From positions 18,917,087 through 18,981,086 of the forward strand of contig BTRK01000001.1 in assembly GCA_036245805.1 (NCBI GenBank): DNA of 64,000 nucleotides. Reading direction: 5' to 3'. Origin of the DNA: Pristionchus mayeri. Taxonomy: Eukaryota > Nematoda > Chromadorea > Rhabditida > Neodiplogasteridae. The notes under the pieces were generated by a model. That model had not been told where the DNA came from, made no database searches, and saw only the letters and a list, made by a program, of their open reading frames with translations. This document shows positions 1 through 10,700 of the stretch, piece by piece (positions within the stretch are counted from its first letter, which is position 1; every line of letters starts with the position of its first letter). Made by a program: the position numbers and the translations under genes.

Positions 1-508
1 ACATCCGTTGTGTAGAGATTGCCAATGATAGTGATCGCCTGAATGTACTTGATGGGCAGCCGATGCCCGTGCAAGTGGGACCACCCGTCACAGCACGTGA
101 CCTCAATAGAGTAATTAATTTTATAATTAGCATTGAACATACAGTTATGTAGTCTTCTCGAATGACGAATCTCAGGTTGAATTTCTCATTCTTCTTTAAG
201 GGGATAGCCCTTTTGTTCACCACCACATCCTTTTCGTATTTATAATGATATCTATCGATGTCGAAACTATCGAAAAGCAGGAACTAAAAATGCGAAACAT
301 CATTAAAAAATGACGGAAACTCACCTCATAATAGAAGTTGAATTGGAGAATTAGGGGAATTTTCTGGTTGTCGAGAGAATGTAATTTTACGGAAAATCTG
401 CAATTGTATAATGATACAATATGCGGAACATAGCGATTCGAACGTACTCTGAATCCCATGACGTTACTTCTATTACGCTTCTATTACTGAATTGTAACCG
501 ACAGAATT

Positions 509-651
509 CAATTGGCGGGTAATGTTTACGAGCGGACTCGCTTCGACAGCCGAATTGGTAAAGAGGTCATGTGCGATCAGAAATATTCCTGTTTGAATGA
601 ATTGGGAGGCCGGATTGATGCGTTTTGGTGCCCGAGCAGCATGCCTCCAGG
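509..651 (+). CDS. Possible exon of an unrecognised gene
   Basis: An open stretch follows a plausible 3' splice site (ccgacag) and ends at a plausible donor (gtacga). It reads IQLAGNVYERTRFD and continues with several Cys (MCDQKYSC, FWCPSSMPPG). A second open stretch at about 3-150 (CVEIANDSDRLNVLDGQ) could be an upstream exon. I recognise no domain, and both strands are open here, so the coding call is weak. No start or stop codon can be assigned. Confidence 0.2.
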
Positions 652-956
652 GTACGATAGTGATGAGCATTATTATCAACGGAATACGAATCACCATACC
701 CTGGAAAATTTCTATGAACCTAGCATTCGTCTTAGAAAGATAGCGATTTTCACAAAATTGGAGAAAGTAAAACACACCAAGCTTAAGAAAGAAAGAAAGA
801 GTGAATGCATGATTTCGTTTTGAGGATTCTCCTCGGGATTTCTTCAGTCTTCCTATAAACATCCTTCAGTCTCGCTGTTTTTCCCGCCCATTTTTTTCTT
901 CTCTAATTCCCTTGCATTGGCTCACTTCTTCTATAAGAACACTGAAAGACATGGCG

Positions 957-958
<2 letters not shown>

Positions 959-1002
<44 letters not shown>
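959..1002. repeat. (TA)n microsatellite
   Basis: About 22 uninterrupted TA units, followed by an AT-rich tail. The surrounding 900-1380 interval shows no gene or other structure that I can support. Confidence 0.97.
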
Positions 1003-1006
<4 letters not shown>

Positions 1007-1436
1007 TAGAAATATATATTATCCCTATGTGCGTTATGAATGTAATTTGTAATCTCGAAGTTCTTGTAGGCAATATCGAATAGAGAAAAGAAGTTAGTCG
1101 TAAATATTATTGTTCTACAGCAAACAATACATTTTATAAATCGAAGATATAATAGAAAATGATTGAAATAAGAATAACATATTCAGTACAGAGAATAGCA
1201 TTCTGAGAATGAAAAAGCACGCGCAAAAAAAAATCACACATAAATGCACGTCTCAATCGATCTTGTAAGACAAAACTGAAGAGCTTCAATGTAATGAAAT
1301 AACATACATTTTTTCCAAAATATATTTCCAAAATTATAAATTTTGCGACACGGCCTACGACGCTGCTAATATAATCATTGAATGCTTTCCATTATAAAAT
1401 CATGAACGCACTTGAGCGCACTTGAGTCGAACCACC

Positions 1437-2138
1437 GTACCCGGTTACTGTAGTCGATGTTACGGTAACTCCATTTCACTTTTCCCAACTCCCCAACGAC
1501 AGGCAAACACTTTGTCCACCAACAGGATTCGAACTCCCAACCTTCGGTTTCCAAGTCAAGCTCGCTAACCACTCGGCCATGATTTTTGTTTGAAAACATT
1601 TATTTTTTTCTGTGATTCATCTGCGAATCCGAGAATAGCCGAAATATTAGTGGATTGATAAAAATACAATCAATTTGCAATCAACTGCAAGTGTTACGAT
1701 AGTACTCCCGTACCCGGTTACTGTAGTCGAGGTTACGGTAACTCCATTTCACTTTTCCCAACTCCCCAACGACAGGCAAACACTTTGTCCACCAAAAGGA
1801 TTCGAACTCCCAACCTTCGGTTTCCAAGTCAAGCTCGTTATCCACTCGGCCATGATTTTTGTTTGAAAACATTTATTTTTTTCTGTGAGTTATCTGCGAA
1901 TCCGAGAATAGCCGAATTATTAGTGGATTGATAAAAAAACAATCAATTTGCAATCAACTGCAAGTTTTACGGTAGTACTACCGTACTCGGTTACTGTAGT
2001 CGAGGTTGCGGTAACTCCATTTCACTTTTCCCAACTCCCCAACGACAGGCAAACACTTTGTCCACCAACAGGATTCGAACTCCCAACCTTCGGTTTCCAA
2101 GTCAAGCTCGTTATCCACTCGGCCATGATGTTGCAATG
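1437..2138 (-). repeat. Three tandem copies of a tRNA-like (SINE-like) unit, 273-bp period
   Basis: The same block starts at 1437, 1710 and 1983, exactly 273 bp apart. On the minus strand each copy holds a tRNA-like core: a box-A-like TGGCCGAGTGG and, about 34 bp later, a box-B-like AGTTCGAATCC, as in tRNA-Ser/Leu-type genes and tRNA-derived SINEs. The cores are near 1517-1582, 1790-1855 and 2063-2128. The flanking acceptor stem is not visible, so these are not intact tRNA genes. Copies differ by scattered substitutions, and copy 3 loses the shared 3' flank after its core. A tandem array is unusual, since SINEs are normally dispersed. Confidence 0.75.
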
Positions 2139-2239
2139 ATAATATTATTATAAATATTTTCTCGTCGATATGCCCAATAATATGCAAAGAACCTATTTTT
2201 TTAACAAAGTTACGAAAAAAAGTCAGTTCGTGATTCGAC

Positions 2240-2440
2240 AATGAGCGTACGGTAGTGAGGGTTACGGTAGGTTACTGTAGAATATAAATAATATTGATTG
2301 ATAATTTAAGTAAAAAGTTTGACCCAAGGAACTCATGTTGCTCCACGGAACCGAGGTTACGGTAATCAGGGTACGGTAGTATCGATTTTTCTAGACACAT
2401 ACTGTAAGATGGTACGGTAGTTGGGGATCGATTGAACCAT
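2240..2440. other. TACGGTA-motif-rich stretch
   Basis: The word TACGGTA or TTACGGTA recurs in varied contexts (for example near 2247, 2262, 2353, 2370 and 2413). The same word occurs in each tandem unit just upstream. No gene is visible. Its meaning is unknown; it may be a simple sequence family of this genome. Confidence 0.5.
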
Positions 2441-2819
2441 GACCTACCTTCATATTCGTCCATGAACTCATGTTGCTCCATGAACTCATTCATGGTAAAA
2501 GTGACAAGCACTTTGCACCCATGAAGGGGGTCATGGTGGTCGCCGGCGGCGTGGGCAACTATGATTGTGATATACTTAGGTCGCACTTTGCGCCTGTGTC
2601 AAAATATTTGCCGTATCCTAGCGCTCCATGGATTGCCGGGCAAAAACGTAATCAGGTCCACTCTCTGTTGATGTACCTTCGTCATCATACTGTGGCCTCA
2701 ATACTAATTGGATGGGAGGGTGACATTTGCCAAACGAGTCGCCATTCGTTTGCAATTCGGCATGGCAACCTGGGAGTTGTTTCATTATAACCAGTATGTG
2801 CTCCCCTACATTTGCATAC

Positions 2820-2933
2820 AGATGGCTTGTTACCAGGCGATCTTGATTTTTACACCAAATCAACGTATAGGGGTTCGTGGTATAGGAGTTGATTTGGAGT
2901 AAAACTCAAGAGCGCCTGGTAGCAAGCCATATA
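2820..2933. repeat. Imperfect hairpin
   Basis: ATGGCTTGTTACCAGGCG at the left pairs with CGCCTGGTAGCAAGCCAT at the right, and the pairing continues inward through CAAATCAAC/GTTGATTTG. This gives a stem of about 40 bp around a short loop. It sits between the outer palindrome arm and the MITE, so it is probably a small inverted-repeat insertion. Confidence 0.75.
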
Positions 2934-3828
2934 TTAGGTTGGTAAGAAAGTTCTGTCGCGTATCTCGTATTTTACATTTTGGTTTATCCTGCCCTTCAAA
3001 GTTGATCAATCTTCATAGGATCTTCAGCAGTCTAATAGTGCTTGGTTGCTCTTTTGAGAAAACGTTATCACAGTATTCTCCAATTACTAATTCTGGAATA
3101 GTCGATTGCCAAATTCAGCGAAATTTATGACCAACCCTATTATTTATTTGCTCACAGTTGAAAGAGGAAATGTGATATGGGCATAACTAACATGCTGTTG
3201 TAGAGAGCAACAAGTGGGCATGTTTTGTATTGCATAACAACAATAATGACCCATTATGCCAACTTGGGATCAGCGCCAATTCTGAAAATTTCACTGAATT
3301 GAATTTTGTTGACAAGCATTTCTCATCCCTGAAGATTTAGCGATTGACCCAGTAAGCTCAATTGTAGTGAGTAGTGAAGTACTCGGCATGTTTAGTTTTT
3401 ACCTTAAATGGGAAAGTGGTGCACATAACTGTTCGTAAGATACATTTTTTCAAATGATGAAACCGAAAATTGTTCTTTGAAATCAGCTTTTTTGCAATCT
3501 GCAGTTTCCCACACATATCGAATGCCGGATGTTATGTGATAATATGGATGTACAACTCTAGTGTTATCACCCTTCCAAGCAGTAGAAGCGATTTTTAGCT
3601 CTTATTCAAACGGCCGAGTTCAAAAAATTACACCATGAATCGTCATTTTTAGAATTTTTGAGATTTTATTTATTTACTCGCTTTGTATGCGTAATAGAAT
3701 CGACTTAAACCTGTTGACGTATACTAGTTACATCACTTCACCTTATGTTAAATTGAATTTCCAGACAATTTATTCGGTCAAGAAAAAATGGAAAAATAGT
3801 ACGCGACAGAACTTTCTTACCAACCTAA
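2934..3828. mobile_element. Mariner-type non-autonomous element (MITE)
   Basis: Terminal inverted repeats of about 29 bp begin TTAGGTTGGTAAGAAAGTTC and run on through TGTCGCGTA. They match perfectly at 2934-2962 and 3800-3828. The AGGTTGGT start resembles nematode mariner ends. About 0.9 kb lies between them with no transposase open frame. Confidence 0.85.
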
Positions 3829-3955
3829 TATATGCAAATGTAGGGGAGCGCATACTGGTTACAATGAAACAACTTCCAGGTTGCCATACCGAATTGCAAG
3901 CGAACGACGACTCGTTTGGCAAATGTCAGTTTGGCAAATGTCACCCTCCCAAATG

Positions 3956-4100
3956 GATAGGCTTGGACCAATGTGCGATAGAAAGAGTATCAATACACTC
4001 AACGAGCATTAATAACAATGTGATAATCAGGCGTACGCAAAAAACGGGGGAATCGGATAATCACAAATTTGAAAATCTAACATTACCCAAACACTTCTTT
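3956..4100. mobile_element. Relic of a transposon right end
   Basis: This resembles 51900-52012, the right end of the 3-kb TIR element. Both carry GAAAGAGTATC, CACTCAACGA, TGATAATCAGG and end AAAATCTAACATTAC. The stretch just inside the left arm (2590-2715) likewise resembles 51780-51895 (shared CTCCATGGATTG-like and AACGTAATCAG words). The nest at 2.6-4.1 kb therefore contains a second, decayed member of that family. From 4101 to 4554 I see nothing beyond the upstream region of the next gene. Confidence 0.6.
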
Positions 4101-4554
4101 TTACACAATCTGCTTTAAAAATGTGTATACCGCTTGATAAATTTCGTTGCTTCTAAAAGTGGTTTTCCTATCGGCTTGATTTGAATTTTTGTCCGATAAC
4201 ACTAAAATGAGAGCTTCTGAAAATAAGTATAAATATGTTTAATATTTTGATGCCAGCTGTGATATAGCCCTAAGAATATCGGAAAATCACTAAATTACGA
4301 CTCCGATATTTTTATAAAGGTGATGTCTACCTCTATGCTAGGACTCAAAACACGAACAACTGTTTCAAAAATGTTCCCTACCACCTCCAATCGTGAGAGC
4401 TCCCATATAAAAATCAAAGTTCGAAGGATATTGTTTTCTTTTCGTTCGTTGTAAACTTCAAATTAAATTGTTTCTCTTTTATTATTCATTCTCGTTATTC
4501 ACGTCCGCAATCATTTCATCGCAACTTCTCGATTCTGAGCGGCCGCCTTCATCG

Positions 4555-6188
4555 ATGGTTCGTTCTTTCACTTGCTCCCTCTAATATTCGTTATTTTATT
4601 TATAATTTCAGACTGTTTAATTATCATTTTTTCCTCATTAGTTAATTTCGTTAAATACTATTTAAAGGATTTGTGTTTTAACATGTTTACACATTGAGAT
4701 AAGATCACTGTATATTTGATTTTGGGTAACTGTGATCATAAAAGACGTTTTATTGCAGGAATCGAATAGACGGGAGTTTTCGGGCTTCATCACGAGTATC
4801 AATGACGATTTTGGCTACATAAATGGGACTACGTTTTTCGAGACAACGTTAGAATAATATTGAAATATAATATTTTTGATTCCATGCTGTTTTTAATTGT
4901 AATGTCTACAACCGTCTTCAGGGTGGCGCGAGGCAAGGTCAACTCTGGCGATCGTGTTGATGTCGTAATGCATTACGACGGATCTCTCCCGCCTACTCTA
5001 CAGTGGACAGTTTCATCTGTCACACCAGTAGTGAGGTAATCGGACGCATATAATATTCCCCATCATTTGTATGATTGTTTTCTGCAGATTTAAACGATTG
5101 TTAGGTGTTAGATCTTCTCACGCTGAGTTAGTGATTTATCAGAACTTTACAGAGTGAAGAGTGAGAAGGATGAAAAGAAGGAGACTGAAGAGAAGGAGAC
5201 TGACGAGAAGGAGACTGAAGAGAAGGAGACTGACGAGAAGGAGACTGAAGAGAAGGAGACTGAAGAGAAGGAGACTGAAGAGAAGGAGACAAAGACGGAG
5301 AGAGAAGGAGAGAAGTACGATATGATCACAGTAAGTTTTTTTCAAATTTATGCATTATTAATTTGTTTCTAAATTTCACCTCGGGTCATTCTATTTGAAA
5401 AGCCTCCTGATTGTGAAAGCCAAAGACAAAACAATGGAAATAATGAAACAAAACCAAAATAAATCCTTCAGCTCACAGACTCCCCGTACGCGAAGACGTT
5501 GAAGGCAGGAGAAGTAAAGAATGCCACTGCAGAGGGAGGAGCGCGTGCGCCAAAGCGGTATTTTCTTCGTTTATGGCTCACCAAATGTTCGATTGTTAAG
5601 TGAGTTGAAAGTGGATATGAGCGATGAAGACAGCGTGGTCGAACTTCCACCGAAGAAGAAGAGGGAGGAAGTGGGCAGCGAGGTAATACATTTATTCATG
5701 TATTCGGTTAGAATAATTCTTTTTGGGCGATAAAAGAAACGAAAATCAGTCAATTGTAGGATGATTCTGACGGCGGCATCACAGTCGATGAGGGAAGAGT
5801 GGTGGAGGGTCCTCTGAGACAGGTTATGATAGAAAGGGAGTCGTCCTTTCAAATAATTTATTGCAGTCCCACTGTCGCATCGAAGTCTCCTGTCTCTTCA
5901 CGGACTGCCCTTCTGTAAGTGAATTTCCTCCGCAGATTGCCAATGTGTCGTTAATATTGCAGCCCGCACTGAAGAATATGTACAGACTGCTACAGCATCT
6001 CCAGTGCAACCATATCATTTCGGGCAAGCCCTGGACGCTTTGCAGGGTGAGAAAATTCGTGCACTTTCTGTTTCGAGTCATCAATTGAGGCGAATAAGAG
6101 AGTGGAATGCGAATGTAGACGAGTCTTCAATAGCAAGCGGGACGTGTGCGAGCACCAAGACGAAGTGAGACAGGAAATTAACAAGTGA
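4555..6188 (+). CDS. Cold-shock-like N-terminus plus Cys/His-rich nematode protein
   Basis: Eleven exons splice in frame to about 285 residues: 4555-4557, 4759-4847, 4922-5035, 5088-5099, 5153-5330, 5472-5557, 5601-5682, 5760-5822, 5867-5914, 5963-6046, 6090-6188. Exon 1 would hold only the ATG before a gttcgt donor. The start resembles a cold-shock/OB fold (SGFITSINDDFGYINGTTFF, then VNSGDRVDVV). An acidic KETEE repeat and a basic PPKKKRE patch, possibly nuclear, follow. The C-terminus has CLFTDC, HLQCNH and a CEC-x12-H motif that parallels the finger module of the gene in the palindrome. This suggests a nucleic-acid-binding protein (inference). The 5' exons are the least certain. Confidence 0.6.
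5175..5291 (+). repeat. Coding minisatellite, 15-bp unit
   Basis: About eight tandem copies of a 15-bp unit (AAGGAGACTGAAGAG and variants) inside an exon. They encode KETEE or KETDE. The first four units alternate EE/DE, as if a 30-bp dimer was amplified. Confidence 0.95.
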
Positions 6189-6820
6189 ATCGGATTTTGC
6201 ATTCGAGTGCCGCCGTGGGATGTCGATCGTTGACAAGTGATTTACCCATTGTCAATTCGGCTTTCGAGTTGAGAGTTCTAACTCGATTTTGATAAACGGG
6301 CGTTCAATTATTTTTGTGCACAATCAATTGTCTCCTCTTCTGCCTCCTTCCCCTCGACTCCCGATCCGACTGCAATGCCCGCAAGTACCACGTGACAACA
6401 ATGCGAGGATAGGACATTGGCAGCAAGGGTACCCTGTTTTCCCTATGGTCTCCCCACTCGACCATCCATAGTCCTCGTTCTTCCATTGCATCGCCCTCAT
6501 CTAGAATTCGATCACTTCTTGGCATACGTCAGTCTAGAGATTCTCCTGTCTCCGTTTTCTATGGTAATTCGCGTTCAGTTAGATGCAAATCCCCTCAGTT
6601 CTCTTTCCTACTTGCCTCTCTTGAATTCCAAATTATTTGCGTATCAGAGAGACTTGGCTAGATCATAATGATAGTAACTCTTTCCTTGTTGGTGGTTCCC
6701 CTGACTATTTACCATTTCGATGCTACCGAGCTATTTCTGATGACGGTTACGGTAGGGGTAGCGGCGTCGCGTGCCTTGTTCACAACTCTTCGAATCCTAT
6801 CCTCATTTCGGCTCTGTTAC
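6189..6820. other. Intergenic, no gene seen
   Basis: This lies downstream of the 4555-6188 gene. Several short open frames exist on both strands, but none has splice context or recognisable protein character. Confidence 0.5.
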
Positions 6821-6923
6821 ACTTTAGAGGTCCCATGTCAGTTTAGAGGTCCCAAGTGTCAGTTTAGAGGTCCCAAGGTATACTCTGTCAGATTAGAGGT
6901 CCCAATCAGTTTAGAGGTCCGAA
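6821..6923. repeat. Five degenerate copies of TTTAGAGGTCCCA
   Basis: The 13-mer TTTAGAGGTCCCA, or a one-base variant, occurs five times with irregular 6-17-bp spacers. It ends where the long palindrome arm begins. Confidence 0.9.
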
Positions 6924-6927
6924 CCAG

Positions 6928-7405
6928 GAGTACGCCTATCCACTTAATTTTTCATGAATTATTAAGATAAATTTTAAAAATCAACTTTGTTATATGTCCA
7001 AAGTGGGCTGAGTGAGTTACATGGTTGGATCCGCCATGACGAGAGGATTCAGAATCTACATTTTCGTCCATTTTGGTGCCAAGACTCCGAAAATTGAAAG
7101 CATTTGGTGAACGAATTCTGGGGAAAACGACGAGAGAAGGGCGAGACAAGGGGTACGCAAGAGATGGGAAGAGGGTCGTAAACTGCCAGAGGGGAGGGAG
7201 GGGAGGGGGAGGGGAGAAAAAGTGTCGTTTTCCCCAGACTTCGCTCACTAAATGCTTTCAATTTTCGGAGTCCTGGCACCAAAATGCACGAAAATGTAAA
7301 TTCTGAATCCTTTCGTCACGTCGGATCCAACCATGTAACTCACTTAGCCCACTTTGGATATATTAAAAAGTTGATTTTAAAAAATTTATTTTAGTAATTC
7401 ATGAA
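6928..7405. repeat. Fold-back repeat with G-rich loop
   Basis: The left half (6928-7128) and right half (about 7232-7405) are inverted copies sharing GCATTTGGTGAACGA-like, TTTTCGGAGTC and CATGTAACTCACT words. The loop contains a G-rich run at about 7186-7216 with four or more G-tracts, so a G-quadruplex is possible. The left half is also present, apparently identical, at the outer end of the right palindrome arm. Confidence 0.8.
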
Positions 7406-7417
7406 AAATGAAGTATA

Positions 7418-7793
7418 TAGGCGTAATCAGCATGAAATTCTACCCCGGGAATCTTATTCGCCTAATTTTAGCACTTTCCGGAGGGCCGATATACTCAAAA
7501 AAGTGGTTTCAACGTGACGACGTCTTGAGCGAACGAAGGGTCTGGGGGCAAAATGAGTGTGTTCATCGTCTTCAGCACATTCGATTGCCCTAAAACCCAG
7601 ACTTTTAGAGAATCGACATTTTTGACAATGCCGAATCCATTCGGATCTGCTCGATTCTTAGACAAACGCGCTCATATTTACATTTATTTAGTTTCCTATG
7701 ATAACTTTCCCACGAAACTGCTAATTAACAAATTGTGACTTTGTTTATGCGACCAATGATACATATTCCGTTCTCAATACTCTTGCATTGCAG
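7418..7793. repeat. Unclassified repeat, second copy at 18684-18900
   Basis: GGAATCTTATTCG..AATTTTAGCACTTTCC and GTGTTCATCGTCTTCAGCAC recur at 18700-18840 in the same orientation with scattered differences. It continues outward from the fold-back repeat, so both may belong to one larger element. I do not recognise the family. Confidence 0.7.
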
Positions 7794-10700
7794 AAGGAAC
7801 CTAAGGACGAGAATATCTATGGTCCCTTACTAGAAGATGATCAGGTGATTTTACCCAAATTAAAATTCGAAAAAAATATTAGCAGATTGGTATGGATTTC
7901 AATGGAGATGAGCTCGAATCGAAGGAGCCGATGCTGGATGAAGATTTGGTTTGTAATTTTAACAATACAATAAATTATCACGCGTTTTCTGAGAGATTGC
8001 ATGAATCTAAGGCCTAGTGTTACAAAATATTCACAGTGCTCCGATCTCGACAGAATTTGGACCAATGATTCATGTCAGGATTTATAGATTTTTTTGAAAA
8101 GTTTGGAGCCGTAAAGTAAAAAATGCCTAAAATCCGGCTCTGAGAACTTCAAAAGTTCTGTAATCAATAACTTGGTTCAAAATTACCGCAGAAGGTCGCT
8201 AAAAAAATATAAATGATCCTCTCAGCGAGCTCTACAACTTTTATATTTTTATTTTAAAGTCCTCGTCGAGTAGCTTCGAAATCACATGGTAAACTACGAA
8301 ACAACCTAAAATGTGTGTTCAAATATCAGCCGCCCTGAAAAATATTTTGCCTTTTTCAAGTTGTTTTATTGCATTTTCGAATTCTCCAGATAATTTTACA
8401 TTTAGTGCCTTCATTTCAGAATTTTAAATTTTAATCCCGGGAATTTATAGCCTTGAGAAAAAACAGCCGAATTTTCGAAAATTTCGAAAAATCAAAGATA
8501 AATAAATCTCGAATTCTTGCTTCCAAACTACAACTCTCGGGCTAAAATATCATTTCGGGGTCAGTACAATCAGTTTTGAGCTTTAGAGGCAAATTCGAGA
8601 TAAAAAATTTCGGGATGAAAAAGGCCACTATATTTCCTTGAACCCTTGAAAATTGTCGAAACATTCGATAAAAATAATTTTTCTTCAAAAAGCTCACAAA
8701 CCTCAAAACTTATTGTACTGACCCCAAAATGATATTTTAACCCGAGAGTTACAGTTTGGAAGCAAGAATTCGGGATTTATTTATCTTTGATTTTTCGAAA
8801 TTTTCGAAAATTCGGCTGTTTTTGGTCTTCTCAAAGCTATAAATGCCCGGGATTAAAATTTAAAATTCTGAAATGAACGCACTAGATGTATAATGATCTG
8901 GAGAATTCGAAAATGCAATAAACCAACTTGAAAAAGGCAAAATATTTTTGAGGGCGCATGATATTTGAACACACATTTTCGGTTTTTCGTAGTTTTCCAT
9001 GTGATTTCGAAGCTACTCGACGAGGACTTTAACACAAAAATTGTAGATCTCGCTGAGAGGATCATTTGTATGTTTTTAGCGACCTTCTACGATAATTTTG
9101 AACCAAGTTATTGATTACAGAACTTTTGAAGTTCTCAGAGCCGGAATTTAGGCATTTTTTTAACTTTACGGCTCCAGACTTTTCAAAAAAAATCTATATA
9201 TCCTGACATGAATCATTGGTCAAAATTCTGTCGAGATCGGAGCACTGTGAATATTTTGTAACACTGCACCTGCGTTCTATCAGAAGACGTGTATTATACT
9301 TATACTTATGTGTAGATTTTTTCTGAGTTTCAAATCGTAATAAAAATATTTAAGGGTATCAACTTGACAAATCGGAATGACATGGCTGGTGATATGTTCG
9401 ATAATGGAGAAGAGAGAGAGAAAACAGTCGACACAACTGCTAATACTCCTGCGGTTAGTGGTCCATATATTATATTATTACGATGAACCAATTAGATATT
9501 TAAAAATAATATTTCGCATTTATCATCCATGAATTCACATTTTCGTAGGACTCTATCGAGAACAATTGTTTTGGTGGTGATCAAATCGATTATAATGAAG
9601 GAGACAAAGAGACTGACAATGTTGATACTAACATTCTGAAGGTTTGAATTTTTAAAATGCATATTTGTCTTTTAATATTCCTAAATTCTATTTAAATTCT
9701 ACTATCTTCATAGGACACTTCCGAGAATGTAGAAGTGGAGAAAAGAAGAAGATCGAGGAATGTGTCCAAATTTGTGAAATACACTTATACAATGGAGGAA
9801 TCAGATGGGGAAGGAGAACCATCTGTGAAGAAAAATAGATCAGAATCAGTGGAGAAGAAAGAGAAGGTTGATGTTTATTTTATCTTTTTAATTAATACAT
9901 TTAAAACAAATTCTTACGCAGATTGTTCCTCAGAAGAAAAGGTTCCTCCAAAGTAAAATCTGAATCGCAAATTATGAAGATGGACAAGGACGACAGGAAG
10001 GATAATGAAAAAGAGAAGAATGAACTGGAGTGCCCCGAATGCGAAGCGAGTTTTTATAATTTTTGATTAATTTGATCACGAACCTTTAAAATTTTGAAAA
10101 TTTGCAGTATCGCTCAAAATCGGCCAATGCGTGGGTTCTACATCTCAGGCGCAAGCACTGTACCACACCTCTTTTGGTGAGCATTCTCATGAATATTGTT
10201 CCCAGTATGTATTGTTTGTAATGTTTATCTACAGGCCGGATGTACCATTCGTTGTGATTGTGGGAATGAATCTTACTCGAATGGGCACAGTTACGAGGTA
10301 TACGTTGCATTTTTTATGTTGACAGTTTTATGAATGGAATTTTACTCATTTTAGTGCGACATTTCAAATTTCACTGTAACTCGCGAAGGTGATGGATCGA
10401 TTCGGAGATTGACTGATCCAGTGGTTAGTTGTACATCCTGAAGGTTCTATTGATGGGGGTAGGTGACGAAAGATGTTATTGAAATTTTCTTTTAAAGTTT
10501 ATGTCAGCGATAAAAAAGTACATTTCAGGTGACTCCTCAGTGTGTCTTGTGCGAGGTTAGCGATCTTCTTGTGAATACTCTTGCTCCTAATACTGATTCA
10601 ATTAATTTAATCGATATTTGATAAAGTCGTTTTCTTTGCTTCTGAATTACATGTTAATATCAGACGTGTCCCAAGACTCCGCGTGGCTATATCGATCATC

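Larger units (their letters stand above)
2695..3955. repeat. Palindromic element interrupted by two nested insertions
   Basis: About 130 bp at 2695-2822 is the reverse complement of 3829-3955 (shared words: GGTGACATTTGCCAAACGA, CCTACATTTGCATA). The original centre would lie at CATTTGCATA/TATGCAAATG. It is now split by a 110-bp hairpin (2820-2933) and a MITE (2934-3828). The right arm has a 16-bp internal direct duplication near 3915-3945 that the left arm lacks. Confidence 0.8.

Noticed and set aside
1517..2128. Functional tRNA genes
   Set aside because: Box A and B are present, but acceptor-stem pairing is not visible and the units are embedded in a long tandem repeat.
3687..4118. 143-codon plus-strand frame
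   Set aside because: It crosses the MITE end and the palindrome arm, so it is composite repeat sequence and not a gene.
5139..5345. Leu/Ser-rich minus-strand frames at the minisatellite
   Set aside because: These are antisense of the KETEE repeat exon.
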